A DNA stretch of 64,000 nt from Psychrobacter alimentarius (GTDB lineage Bacteria > Pseudomonadota > Gammaproteobacteria > Pseudomonadales > Moraxellaceae), in NCBI RefSeq assembly GCF_001606025.1, contig NZ_CP014945.1:2108001-2172000 (forward strand), read 5' to 3'. Shown piece by piece: positions 28,601 through 36,797 of the stretch (the stretch's first letter is position 1; each line of letters begins with the position of its first letter). The notes under the pieces are model-generated. The model was not told the DNA's origin. It saw nothing but the letters and a program-made list of their open reading frames with translations, and made no database searches. Made by a program: the position numbers and the translations under genes.

Positions 28601-28672
28601 ACTGCCAACGATATATGTTTGTAGCCTTTGTCTGCGAAGACACAGCAAGCAAGAAAATATGATGTTGGCAGT
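28601..28672. repeat. Dispersed intergenic palindromic repeat, copy C
   Basis: Arms ACTGCCAAC (28601-28609) and GTTGGCAGT (28664-28672) pair perfectly, and ATAT segments continue the pairing inward. The core is GTAGCCTTTGTCTGCGAAG, then ACACAGCAAGCAAGAAAA. The right flank has CTGTATTT...TTGAATTGACTATA, as in the other copies. It lies between the acyl-CoA synthetase and SDR genes. Confidence 0.8.
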
Positions 28673-28731
28673 ACTGTATTTACTTTGTATTGAATTGACT
28701 ATATGTATCAATAAAGCGCTCTATTGAGTAT

Positions 28732-30510
28732 TTATGCAGCAGATAGACTACGCAATAAAAAGCGCTGAATTTTGCCACTTGGCGTTTTTGGTAAAGACGA
28801 CACAAATTCCACCTCGCGTGGGTAAGCATGAGTTGATAAGCGCTTGCGTACCAAGTTTTGAATTTCTTTGGCAATCTCATCCGTTCCCTCAATACCGTCT
28901 TTTAATACCACATAAGATTTGATGGTATGACCGCGTACCTCATCGGGTATACCAACGGCTGCTGACTCGGCAACGGCTTCATGCTCTAAGACAGTGTTTT
29001 CAACATCCGTTGGACCTACGCGATAACCTGCGGTGATAATGATGTCATCATCACGCCCTGAAAACCAATAACTGCCATCGCTATGACGTTCGACCACATC
29101 GCCCGTCAGATAGTAATCATCAGCGAACGCTTGTTTTTCATTCCAACTATAACCATGGAAATAAAACGCGGGTGATTGGCTCACCACGACGGCTAACTGC
29201 CCTTGCTCGCCATCAGGCAATATATTCATGTCATCATCTAATACGACGAGCGTATGCCCTGGCAGTGCCATTCCCATCGAGCCAACTGGAGCTTCATGTT
29301 CCAATGCATGATGCGCACAGCACGTCATTCCCGTCTCTGTTTGGCCATACTGATCACAAACCTTACAGTTCAAATAAGTCTCAACCCAATTGACCACTTC
29401 CGTGTTGAGGGTCTCGCCTGCTGAGTTGGCACAGCGCAATGATAATTTAACATTAGTATTGTCACGAGCGTCGTCATTAACGTTGTCAAACACACCACTC
29501 GACTTCATCATTCGAAACGCCGTCGGTGAAGAAGCCAAATTGGTAATCTTGTGACGTATCATAAAATCACGAGTATTGGCGGCATCAAAACCAGCTTCGT
29601 TAAAATGAGTGGTCACACCCAACAACAAGGGACCTGTAATGGCATAGTACAGTCCATAAGCCCAGCCTGGATCTGCCATATTCCAATAACTGTCATCGTT
29701 ACGTAAGTCGATGGCATAGCGCATATACAGATAAAAAGCAGGAAGTGCTGTCAATGAGACGCTGACACCCTTAGACTTACCTACTGTGCCTGAGGTAAAC
29801 ATCTGTAAAAATGGCGCATTAATATCCAATAATATAGGCTCTAGCGTTTCTGGTTGCATTGCCATCATCTTGGCATAACGATCATCATTCCAGTGCTGAT
29901 CATCGACTTGTATATCATTGTCACCACCGACCAATACCATTTTGGTTTGGTCAGCCAAGTCTTCAAATTTGCTGCGGTTATCGACATTGGTAAAGACAAC
30001 TTTGGTGCCTGCTTTATCCATTCGATATTTGATTGAATCATAACCAAAAGCGGTAAATAGCGGCTGGTATACGGCACCAATTCGCCATGTGGCTAATACA
30101 ATAGTCAGTAGCTCAGGTGTGCGAGGCAACATGGTTGCGACTTGATCGCCTACTTTTACACCATAAGACTGCAATAGGTTGGCGACTTGCGCACTGGCTT
30201 TATCAAGCTCAGCAAACGTCATTTTTGTCACCTTGCCTGCGGTATCTTCATGCACCAGTGCTGTCATATCGCCACGGCCATCACGCACGTGACGGCCACA
30301 GCACGCCGTATAAGCGTTTAAACGATCGTCTAAATGCTCGCCAAAAATCTCTGTCAGCAATGTATCCATGCTAAAGTTATGATAATAATCATTGTAATTT
30401 GCTGATGTGTTTTTAGTATTTGTATCGGTGTTCGAAGACTCGGTGTTTAAAGACAATGCGTCTGAAAATGAGCGACTGACAGACGAAGTATTTGAAGAAA
30501 GGGTGTTCAT
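28732..30510 (-). CDS. AMP-binding acyl-CoA synthetase
   Basis: A 592-residue ANL-family ligase that activates a carboxylic acid through an acyl-adenylate to acyl-CoA. Core motifs: the phosphate loop FTSGTVGKSKGVSVS (A3), DQYGQTETGM (A5), YYLTGDVVERHSDGSYWFSGR (A7/A8) and the C-terminal PKTPSGKIQRFLLR with the catalytic Lys (A10). The architecture resembles acetyl/propionyl or medium-chain acyl-CoA synthetases. The N-terminus carries a 45-residue Ser/Asn/Thr-rich extension of low complexity, which is unusual. AAAGGA lies 8 bases before the ATG. A 10-bp inverted repeat that may be an operator is about 50-80 bases upstream. Its partner downstream is an SDR 3-hydroxyacyl-CoA dehydrogenase. Confidence 0.92.
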   Translation of the reverse strand: MNTLSSNTSSVSRSFSDALSLNTESSNTDTNTKNTSANYNDYYHNFSMDTLLTEIFGEHLDDRLNAYTACCGRHVRDGRGDMTALVHEDTAGKVTKMTFAELDKASAQVANLLQSYGVKVGDQVATMLPRTPELLTIVLATWRIGAVYQPLFTAFGYDSIKYRMDKAGTKVVFTNVDNRSKFEDLADQTKMVLVGGDNDIQVDDQHWNDDRYAKMMAMQPETLEPILLDINAPFLQMFTSGTVGKSKGVSVSLTALPAFYLYMRYAIDLRNDDSYWNMADPGWAYGLYYAITGPLLLGVTTHFNEAGFDAANTRDFMIRHKITNLASSPTAFRMMKSSGVFDNVNDDARDNTNVKLSLRCANSAGETLNTEVVNWVETYLNCKVCDQYGQTETGMTCCAHHALEHEAPVGSMGMALPGHTLVVLDDDMNILPDGEQGQLAVVVSQSPAFYFHGYSWNEKQAFADDYYLTGDVVERHSDGSYWFSGRDDDIIITAGYRVGPTDVENTVLEHEAVAESAAVGIPDEVRGHTIKSYVVLKDGIEGTDEIAKEIQNLVRKRLSTHAYPREVEFVSSLPKTPSGKIQRFLLRSLSAA

Positions 30511-30562
30511 AAGCTAATCCTTTAGCAATAACGAGTGACAGGTAGAACAATAAAGACTACCG

Positions 30563-30593
30563 TTGAAACGGTTATATCCTATGACCGTTTCAA
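30563..30593. promoter_or_regulatory. Inverted repeat, candidate operator of the acyl-CoA synthetase gene
   Basis: TTGAAACGGT (30563-30572) and ACCGTTTCAA (30584-30593) are perfect 10-bp arms with an 11-base spacer, centred about 68 bases before the start codon. There is no T-run, so it is not a terminator. The GAAAC/GTTTC half-sites recall fatty-acid regulators of the TetR type, but no cognate regulator is in this part of the window. Confidence 0.5.
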
Positions 30594-30761
30594 ACCTTGT
30601 TGTTTAATATACTATATTAGTAACGCATTTTTACACTTATTTCAATACATACCGTATCATTTTTATTTAACATTCCTATTTACGAACCAATAAACCTTTT
30701 ATAGGTCAGACAGGAGGCGTTAGAGTACAGATATCAGTGGCCTTTATTTTTTAATTATTTA

Positions 30762-31880
30762 TCAGGTTTCATTACTCAGAAAACCTAGCAACGCCTTTTC
30801 TTCACAGCTTTGATACTTTTTGGTATGTCCACGGCGTGCTTGCTTGTAGGACTCAAAAAACTCCCCCGCTAAAAATCGCTCAATAATAATAGGGTTGATG
30901 TAAGAGGATCGGCAAACAGCAGGCGTATTACCCAGCTCTTCTGCGACCATTTTTACCATATCAGTGACCAATTGCTGCCGCTCGGCGCTGTCAGGCACAC
31001 TGGTTAATATGGCTTTACCGTCAGAGGTTTGTAATTCGTCATACAAATGACTCGCTGCAAGCACACTTGCCATCCATGTGCGAAAGTCTTTTGCGCTATA
31101 CATCTTGCCACTGCTACCATCGGTACAAGTGTGTGTTCGCAGATACTCATTGATATCACTACTATCGACAATTTGCTTGTGACCATTTTCATCCAAATAC
31201 TTAAAGATCTGATAACCCGGTAGCTCAGAGCACGCTTGTATGATCTCAATCAAACGCTCATCTTGTAGCTCAATATGATGCTCCTTGGCACTTTTACCGA
31301 CAAAATCAAACGCCAGACCTGTGTCAGTTTGACTGACGTGCTTGCTTCTTAATGTACTTAAGCCATAGCTTTTATTGAGCTTAGCATAACGACTATTACC
31401 GATACGAATGAGCGTGGTTTCTAATAGCTTGACCACGGCTGCCAAGACATTGGCTCGTGATAATGGTGTTGCCTCCAAATCCTGTTCGACTTGGGCACGT
31501 AGGTTTGGCAAAGCCTTTGCAAAACCAATCATGGCATCAAACTTGGCTTGGTCGCGCACGCGATCCCACTCAGGATGATACAGATATTGTTTACGTGCTT
31601 TTTCGTCGCGGCCTGTGGATTGTAGATGGCCTTTTTCATCTCGGCATATCCAGACCTCTGACCACATAGGCGGAATCACTAACGCATCAAATCGTTTACG
31701 TAGCGCTTTGTCTTTGACTGTTTTTCCTGTTGCGTCGCGATAGGTAAAACCGCGTCCCCACCGTCTGCGCCCATATCCAGGCTCATTGTCACTGACATAG
31801 CGTAAATTTGCCAACTGAGCCAAATGCTCATAGTCATGGCGCACATCTTGTGTAGGGTTTTGCTGATTTTCTTTGTTCAT
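30762..31880 (-). CDS. DNA topoisomerase IB (poxvirus type)
   Basis: A eukaryote/virus-like type IB topoisomerase that relaxes supercoils through a 3'-phosphotyrosine. The 372-residue protein has the N-terminal DNA-binding part (YVSDNEPGYGRRRWGRGFTYRDATG, then ALVIPPMWSEVWIC) and the catalytic domain with GNSRYAKLNKSYGLSTLRSKH (active-site Arg), KDFRTWMASVLAASHLYDEL and VCRSSYINPIIIERFLAGEF (nucleophilic Tyr). The frame is open to 31991, but the ATG at 31880 gives the usual N-terminus. Bacterial members are scattered and accessory. The gene stands alone. Confidence 0.92.
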   Translation of the reverse strand: MNKENQQNPTQDVRHDYEHLAQLANLRYVSDNEPGYGRRRWGRGFTYRDATGKTVKDKALRKRFDALVIPPMWSEVWICRDEKGHLQSTGRDEKARKQYLYHPEWDRVRDQAKFDAMIGFAKALPNLRAQVEQDLEATPLSRANVLAAVVKLLETTLIRIGNSRYAKLNKSYGLSTLRSKHVSQTDTGLAFDFVGKSAKEHHIELQDERLIEIIQACSELPGYQIFKYLDENGHKQIVDSSDINEYLRTHTCTDGSSGKMYSAKDFRTWMASVLAASHLYDELQTSDGKAILTSVPDSAERQQLVTDMVKMVAEELGNTPAVCRSSYINPIIIERFLAGEFFESYKQARRGHTKKYQSCEEKALLGFLSNET

Positions 31881-32059
31881 AAGAAAACTCGTCTGATAAA
31901 TGAATCGTTTTAGCATAATGAACTGTGATGATTTTTGCTGTTTATTTGCCAAGGACAAAGTGTAATCCTGTGTAAAACTAAATGGATGCAAGGGTTTTAT
32001 AAAATTGAGTTTTAAGGCATAATTTGATGCAAATTAGAACTTAAGTTGAATAAAATACA

Positions 32060-32512
32060 ATGCAAAACACTTCTATAAAAATAGCGCCTCTTTCTCAAAC
32101 AGATTACAGCTTGTGGCTCGTGTTATGGGAACGCTATCTGAGCTTCTATGAAACCACACTGCCCACTCATACAACAGAGGCAACATGGGACAACTTGCTC
32201 AATCAAGACATCGCTATTTATGGGTTTGGGGCATGGATAAACGACACCTTGGTTGGTATCACTCATGTCGTATTACATCCCAACACGTGGAACACTTCTG
32301 ACTGCTGTTACTTAGAAGATTTATACGTAAGCGACAATGCGCGTGGGCAAGGGGCTGGACGGGCTTTGATTGAGTATGTCTATAACTTTGCAGCTCAAAA
32401 AAACTGCAATCGGGTCTATTGGACGACGCAAGAAGGAAACAGCGCAGCTCGCAAACTATACGATGTCATTGCTACCCAAACTGACATGGTGCAATACCGT
32501 AAAAACTTATGA
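32060..32512 (+). CDS. GNAT-family N-acetyltransferase
   Basis: A 150-residue single-domain GNAT acetyltransferase using acetyl-CoA. Motif A is LEDLYVSDNARGQGAGRALIEYV, with the Q/R-x-x-G-x-G/A acetyl-CoA pyrophosphate loop (RGQGAG), followed by CNRVYWTTQEGNSAARKLYD (motif B). The pattern resembles acetyltransferases acting on small amines or N-terminal amines. The substrate is not predictable. It is convergent with ppnP, with a shared bidirectional terminator. Confidence 0.92.
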   Translation: MQNTSIKIAPLSQTDYSLWLVLWERYLSFYETTLPTHTTEATWDNLLNQDIAIYGFGAWINDTLVGITHVVLHPNTWNTSDCCYLEDLYVSDNARGQGAGRALIEYVYNFAAQKNCNRVYWTTQEGNSAARKLYDVIATQTDMVQYRKNL

Positions 32513-32543
32513 AAATTTTATTTTAAGCCAATCATTAACACAA

Positions 32544-32576
32544 AAAAAACGCCAAGCATGACACTTAGCGTTTTTT
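32544..32576. terminator. Bidirectional terminator between GNAT and ppnP genes
   Basis: AAAAAACGC (32544-32552) pairs with GCGTTTTTT (32568-32576), with inner AAG/CTT pairing. T-runs occur on both strands. Confidence 0.82.
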
Positions 32577-32603
32577 ATCAATATGACTGGCGTTTAGATA
32601 AAG

Positions 32604-32888
32604 CTATTTACCATAAAGGCATAAATAAGCTGTTTCTACTTCGATTTTGACATTGAATTTTTGATTGGCTTCAACCGTGAATTGCTCACCAGCGTTGAAA
32701 TTTTGCCATTCATCGCTCTCTGGTAACTTTACGGTCAATGCACCGCTCACCACACTCATGGTTTCAAACTCGCTGGTCCCAAACTCATACTCACCCGCTT
32801 CCATCACACCAACGGTAGCAGGCTTGGTTTCGGTTTGAAAGGCGATAGAAGTGACTTTATTATCAAAATAATTATTAACGCTTGGCAT
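32604..32888 (-). CDS. ppnP: Pyrimidine/purine nucleoside phosphorylase PpnP
   Basis: A small cupin-fold nucleoside phosphorylase (former YaiE/DUF1255) that cleaves purine and pyrimidine nucleosides with phosphate. The 94 residues match E. coli PpnP in length and in the blocks [42 protein letters not shown] and the C-terminal AYLCLYG. Two consecutive ATG codons occur. AAGGA is 3 bases from the first (32891) and 6 from the second (32888), so I prefer the second. It is monocistronic-looking, between prfB and the terminator. Confidence 0.93.
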   Translation of the reverse strand: MPSVNNYFDNKVTSIAFQTETKPATVGVMEAGEYEFGTSEFETMSVVSGALTVKLPESDEWQNFNAGEQFTVEANQKFNVKIEVETAYLCLYGK

Positions 32889-32952
32889 CATTCATCCTTA
32901 ATAAAATTTTAGGTAATGTTTTAGATTTAACGTTGCTTTCATGGACTTAATT

Positions 32953-34048
32953 TTACAGACCCGCTTTTAGACTCGCTTCAATGAATTGATCGAGATCTCC
33001 GTCTAGTACAGCACCTGTATTAAAGGTTTCTACACCCGTACGCAAGTCTTTGATACGTGAGTCATCCAGTACATAAGAGCGGATTTGACTGCCCCATCCA
33101 ACGTCGGATTTGTTGTCTTCGACAGCTTGTTGCTTTTCCATACGCTTTTGCATTTCAAGCTCATAAAGCTTGGCGCGTAGCATTTTCATGGCAGTAGCTT
33201 TGTTGCCGTGCTGACTACGTTCGTTCTGACAAGTCACTACCACGCCGCTTGGCTCATGGGTGATACGAACGGCCGAATCAGTCGTGTTGACATGCTGACC
33301 GCCAGCGCCTGATGAGCGATAAGTATCAATACGTAGATCCGCTGGATTGATATCAATCTCGACATTGTCATCGATTTCAGGTGAGACGAATACCGCAGCA
33401 AACGATGTATGACGGCCATTATTGCTATCAAAGGGTGACTTACGTACTAAGCGATGTACACCAATCTCGGTACGTAGCCAACCAAAGGCATAATCGCCTT
33501 TGATCTCAATCGTCGCCGATTTAATCCCAGCCACGCTGCCTGCCGAGACTTCGATCACATCGACCTTGAAACCGTGCGCTTCTGCCCAGCGCGTATACAT
33601 ACGCAGCAGCATTTCTGCCCAATCTTGTGCCTCTGTACCGCCACTGCCCGATTGGATATCTAGGTAGCAGTTGTTTGGATCCATCTCACCGCTGAACATC
33701 CGGCGAAACTCGAGATCAGCCACGCGTGCTTCGGCACTATCAAGCTCGCTTTGCACATCGGCTAGCAGCGACTCATCTTCTGCTTCGACTGCCAACTCTA
33801 GCATGGCGGACGCATCTTCTAGCGTGGTTTCAAGTGAAACGACCACGTCAATGACACCATCAAGATGACTTTTCTCTTTGTTAATCTTGGTCGCACGCTC
33901 AGGATCATTCCATAGCTCAGGGTTCTCTAGCTCCAAATTGACTTCTTCTAAGCGTTCTTGCTTACCATCGAAGTCAAAGATACCTCCGCAAGTCCTGTCC
34001 ACGCTCGGATAGATCTTTGATTTGTTCTTGATACGGATTGATTTCCAT
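32953..34048 (-). CDS. prfB: Peptide chain release factor 2, with programmed +1 frameshift
   Basis: RF2 recognises UGA and UAA and releases the nascent chain. The gene begins at the ATG at 34048 (AGGAA upstream) and reads 24 codons, [20 protein letters not shown] then RRYL, to an in-frame TGA at 33976-33974 within CTTTGAC. After a +1 shift the frame continues [13 protein letters not shown] to the stop at 32953. The tripeptide anticodon (SPF type) and the hydrolytic GGQ motif ([18 protein letters not shown]) are present. Total length of about 365 residues is normal. Annotating from 34002 would lose the true N-terminus; this is autoregulation, not a broken gene. Confidence 0.96.
33973..33988 (-). 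promoter_or_regulatory. prfB autoregulatory frameshift site
   Basis: On the minus strand the site reads CGGAGGTATCTTTGAC: an internal Shine-Dalgarno-like AGG three bases before the slippery CTT, then the TGA stop and a C context. This is nearly identical to the classical E. coli site. Low RF2 lets the ribosome slip +1 and make more RF2. Confidence 0.93.
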
Positions 34049-34156
34049 AAAGGTTCCTATGCTTTTCTAATAAAAATAAATAACGGATACAGCGCTATTT
34101 TAAAAGAGATTAACGTTTAATAGTTGGTTAATTCTTTATGATGTCGAACCACACAA

Positions 34157-34903
34157 CTAAAGCGACCAATCCTCTACCGCCCAGCGATGTGCTAGAGCAT
34201 GCGCATGTAGCGTGTCATCAGGTGATACGCAGATCGCCACGTCCGCCCACTCAAGCAGTGGAATGTCGTTTTTGGAATCTGAATACGCATACGTTTTTTT
34301 GAAATCAATGCCAGCCACTTGCTGCTTATCAAGCCATTTGTTGAGATGATAAATCTTCCCTTCTTGGAAATTGGGCTTATCCGTCAATTTGCCCGTATAG
34401 CGCTCATCTTTTATCTCAAGTGGTGTCGATAACACGTGACTGTCTTCGATACCAAAACGTTTGGCAATCGCAGAGACGACAAAGTCATTGGTCGCAGAGA
34501 TAATCACCACATCATGACCTTGCTCAATATGCTGACATAAGACTTCCATCGCTTTTGGGCGAATATGAGGCTCGATTTCACTTTTGATATAGTCTTCTCG
34601 TAGCTCATGCAGCCTATCTATTGGTAAGCTACTCAAAAACTGCGCGACAAACTCATTGTATTCCGTCGCATCCAGCGTACCTTCAATATAATCTTGATAA
34701 AATTTCTGATTGGCAGTGCGATATTCAGCTTCGTCAACAAGATTATGTTTGACGATATACTCGCCCCATAGATAGTCGCTATCCACATCGAGTAAAGTAT
34801 GGTCTAGATCAAATAATGCCAGTTCTTTTTGAGGATTCTTTGCCTGATTTGCCTGATTTGCCTGATTTGCCTGATTTGCCTGATTTGCCTGATTTGCCTG
34901 CAT
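34157..34903 (-). CDS. HAD-IB phosphatase (SerB-like) with N-terminal QAN repeat
   Basis: A haloacid-dehalogenase subfamily IB hydrolase of 248 residues. Motif I is LFDLDHTLLDVDSDYLWGEY (nucleophile and general-acid Asp), motif II ISATNDFVVSAIAKRFG and motif III/IV YAYSDSKNDIPLLEWADVAI. The family includes phosphoserine phosphatase and histidinol-phosphatase-like enzymes; the substrate here is unknown. The normal N-terminus is preceded by six copies of Gln-Ala-Asn encoded by an almost perfect 9-bp tandem repeat. AAGG is 7 bases before the ATG, so the repeat is translated. It lies downstream of nothing on its strand and 108 bp upstream of prfB. Confidence 0.9.
   Translation of the reverse strand: MQANQANQANQANQANQANQAKNPQKELALFDLDHTLLDVDSDYLWGEYIVKHNLVDEAEYRTANQKFYQDYIEGTLDATEYNEFVAQFLSSLPIDRLHELREDYIKSEIEPHIRPKAMEVLCQHIEQGHDVVIISATNDFVVSAIAKRFGIEDSHVLSTPLEIKDERYTGKLTDKPNFQEGKIYHLNKWLDKQQVAGIDFKKTYAYSDSKNDIPLLEWADVAICVSPDDTLHAHALAHRWAVEDWSL
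34841..34900. repeat. 9-bp tandem repeat, 6.7 copies, inside the HAD gene
   Basis: The unit TGCCTGATT (plus strand) is repeated without change from 34841 to 34894, with a partial copy to 34900. On the coding strand it is (CAGGCAAAT)n, encoding Gln-Ala-Asn. Nine bases is a multiple of three, so copy-number change would alter protein length without breaking the frame. Confidence 0.92.
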
Positions 34904-35082
34904 GATATGGCCTTATGATGGTTTGTTAAAAAACATAATTTTTAATATAAATAATATTTGTAATATGGAACTTTATAAATAGAAAATTTGGTCAGTAAAA
35001 TTTCGATAACACTACGATGCCCTAAATAAAAGCATGGTAATTTATTTTATCTAGCATGTTTAATAAAAAGACTGGGAACCCT

Positions 35083-35532
35083 ATGAAATCGCCAAATCCT
35101 AAAACCAACACCTCAAATAGACCCCGGCGCCCTGCACGCTCGATCAGAGAAATTAGACAGCGTCAATCAGGCACTAGCCATCAATCATTCTCAGAACGCC
35201 TAACTCATGCACTTTTGAACGGTTTGATGTATGGATTTGGCGGCTTACTGATCGATCTGGCTATTGTAATCATCCGCTCAATATTCGGTATTGGTAACGG
35301 TGAGATTTTTTGGTTATTTACCCCTTTTATGCTGATACTTGGGGCTATAATGGGTCTCATCGTTGGCAAATCTGCTGGTGCTGAAAGCGTCAATGCTCTA
35401 AATATCGACGAGTCTACTAATAATAACGCTTACCTAAACGATTATTCCGTACGCCATGATGTTTTTCGCGGACTTATCATTGGTATTATCATTTTTGCCA
35501 TCATCTGGCTGATTATGATGCTTATGACTTAA
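35083..35532 (+). CDS. Membrane protein of unknown function
   Basis: A protein of about 149 residues. The N-terminal 45 residues are hydrophilic and basic (RPRRPARSIREIRQRQ). Three hydrophobic segments follow: LMYGFGGLLIDLAIVIIRSI, IFWLFTPFMLILGAIMGLIV with the G-K-S-A-G-A end, and LIIGIIIFAIIWLIMMLM at the C-terminus. No recognised family. The ATG at 35083 (GGGA upstream) is preferred over 35056. It is convergent with the gamma-carbonic anhydrase gene. Confidence 0.68.
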   Translation: MKSPNPKTNTSNRPRRPARSIREIRQRQSGTSHQSFSERLTHALLNGLMYGFGGLLIDLAIVIIRSIFGIGNGEIFWLFTPFMLILGAIMGLIVGKSAGAESVNALNIDESTNNNAYLNDYSVRHDVFRGLIIGIIIFAIIWLIMMLMT

Positions 35533-35559
35533 AGGCTACTGCTTACTTAGCATGACCAT

Positions 35560-36096
35560 TTAATCTGGCACAGCAATTTCTTTTAAACCAGTTTTAAATT
35601 TTTGACAACGCTCCGCATAGTGCATTGCTGATAATTTGAGCATGGCCGCTTGCTCATCGGTTAGTGTTTTTACTACTTTTGCAGGTGCGCCCATAACTAA
35701 TGAATTGTCTGGAATCTCTTGGCCTTCTGTAACCAACGCCTTGGCACCAATGAGACAGTTTTTACCAATTTTGGCCTTATTCAATACGACTGCACCTATA
35801 CCGATTAAGCTATTATCCCCAACCTCACAGCCATGTAGCATGGCCAAATGACCAATAGTGACATAATTGCCAATTTTTACTTCAATACCAGCATCAGTAT
35901 GAATCACGCTATTTTCTTGTACATTGCTGTAATCACCGATATGAATACGTTCATTGTCACCGCGCAGCACTGCACCAAACCAAACACTGGCTTGATGTCC
36001 CAAATATACATCACCCATCACTTGTGCTGAGTCTGCGACCCAGCCGTTGAATGGTACGGCAAATTCAGGCACTTTATCTAAATATTGATAAATCAT
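35560..36096 (-). CDS. Gamma-class carbonic anhydrase-like hexapeptide protein
   Basis: A 178-residue left-handed beta-helix protein of the YrdA/PaaY/CaiE group. Hexapeptide repeats run from about residue 25 to 135 ([49 protein letters not shown]). The three metal-ligand histidines of gamma-carbonic anhydrases are expected at HTD, GHLA and LHGC, all present. The C-terminal helix follows. Whether it has carbonic anhydrase activity is uncertain, as many YrdA homologues are weak or inactive. Strong AAGGAG ribosome site. Confidence 0.9.
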   Translation of the reverse strand: MIYQYLDKVPEFAVPFNGWVADSAQVMGDVYLGHQASVWFGAVLRGDNERIHIGDYSNVQENSVIHTDAGIEVKIGNYVTIGHLAMLHGCEVGDNSLIGIGAVVLNKAKIGKNCLIGAKALVTEGQEIPDNSLVMGAPAKVVKTLTDEQAAMLKLSAMHYAERCQKFKTGLKEIAVPD

Positions 36097-36548
36097 AACG
36101 ACTCCTTGTTATATTTATTGTTTTTTACAATTGTCTCGAATAACGAATACTAGTGGTTATCGTTGATTGTATTTCAAAAAATCGACTGATAGTCAGTATC
36201 AGCTATTGCGACTATAATAATATGGCAAACAACGCTGCCTATTGTGGCAAAGCCATTCATTAAAATCCAGTCCTATTAATGTCGCTAGAATCTTAACACT
36301 TAACACTTATTATAAAGACAGTAGTTATATAAAGAGTATATTTCCTATGCTTAGGCTATTTTAGCCCAGATAATTGTTTGTCTATTCTATATGAATGGTT
36401 TTATAAGCAATGACTGACTGATAAGTCGGCATCAAAGCCATTTTACTCTAGTACTCCCTCACAAATAACGCTTTATCTTATATTTAACATAGTTACAAGA
36501 TTTATGTTTATCGCGTAGATTATAAAATCGACTGGCTATTTGTACATA

Positions 36549-36661
36549 TATTGTATATAATGCGCAAAATCTGTGCCTAAGCGAGCGGACATGATGCAAG
36601 TTACCTATTCACTATCTAGTGAGATTTGTAGTTTTCATCAATAATGTCTTCTCGCTTTTTT
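36549..36661 (+). promoter_or_regulatory. Candidate carAB promoter, leader peptide and attenuator
   Basis: The 697-base gap before carA holds a TATAAT (36556-36561) followed by a 17-codon ORF (36591-36644, starting ATGATGCAAG, stop TAA). AGTGAGA (36618-36624) can pair with TCTCGCT (36650-36656; one G-U pair) directly before a T6 run (36656-36661), giving a terminator-like hairpin just after the leader stop. CACTA/TAGTG (36610-36614, 36617-36621) forms a hairpin that uses some of the same bases, so the two are mutually exclusive. A second outer pairing AAGCGAG/CTCGCTT is also possible. This resembles attenuator architecture but is weak. The rest of 36097-36793 is AT-rich without an ORF. Confidence 0.35.
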
Positions 36662-36749
36662 GTGGAAAAAATTTGGGTTTGAAGCTTTTTTTACGCTTAT
36701 TTGGCAATAATAAATAAACAATTAAGAAGCTTTTTCATCCCATTTTTGG

Positions 36750-36797
36750 ATGCAAAATATCATGGCACTCACACATAATAGCGGAGGCAACCCTTGA
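36750..36797 (+). other. Mini-ORF overlapping the carA start codon
   Basis: An open frame of 15 codons from the ATG at 36750 (or 11 from 36762, reading [11 protein letters not shown]) ends in TGA at 36795-36797, overlapping the carA TTG start (36794-36796) as TTGA. Such overlap allows translational coupling. It could be chance, since it is short and the second ATG has only a GGAT-like ribosome site. Confidence 0.3.

Noticed and set aside
33974..33976. In-frame TGA in prfB considered as a pseudogene signal
   Set aside because: The context CTTTGAC with an internal SD-like element is the conserved RF2 programmed frameshift.
34841..34900. Tandem repeat considered as a CRISPR fragment
   Set aside because: The units are 9 bp with no spacers, translated in frame, and no cas gene is in the window.
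36579..36657. Outer pairing AAGCGAG/CTCGCTT before carA as the main terminator
   Set aside because: The loop of about 65 bases is too long for an efficient intrinsic terminator; the inner AGTGAGA/TCTCGCT pairing is a better candidate.
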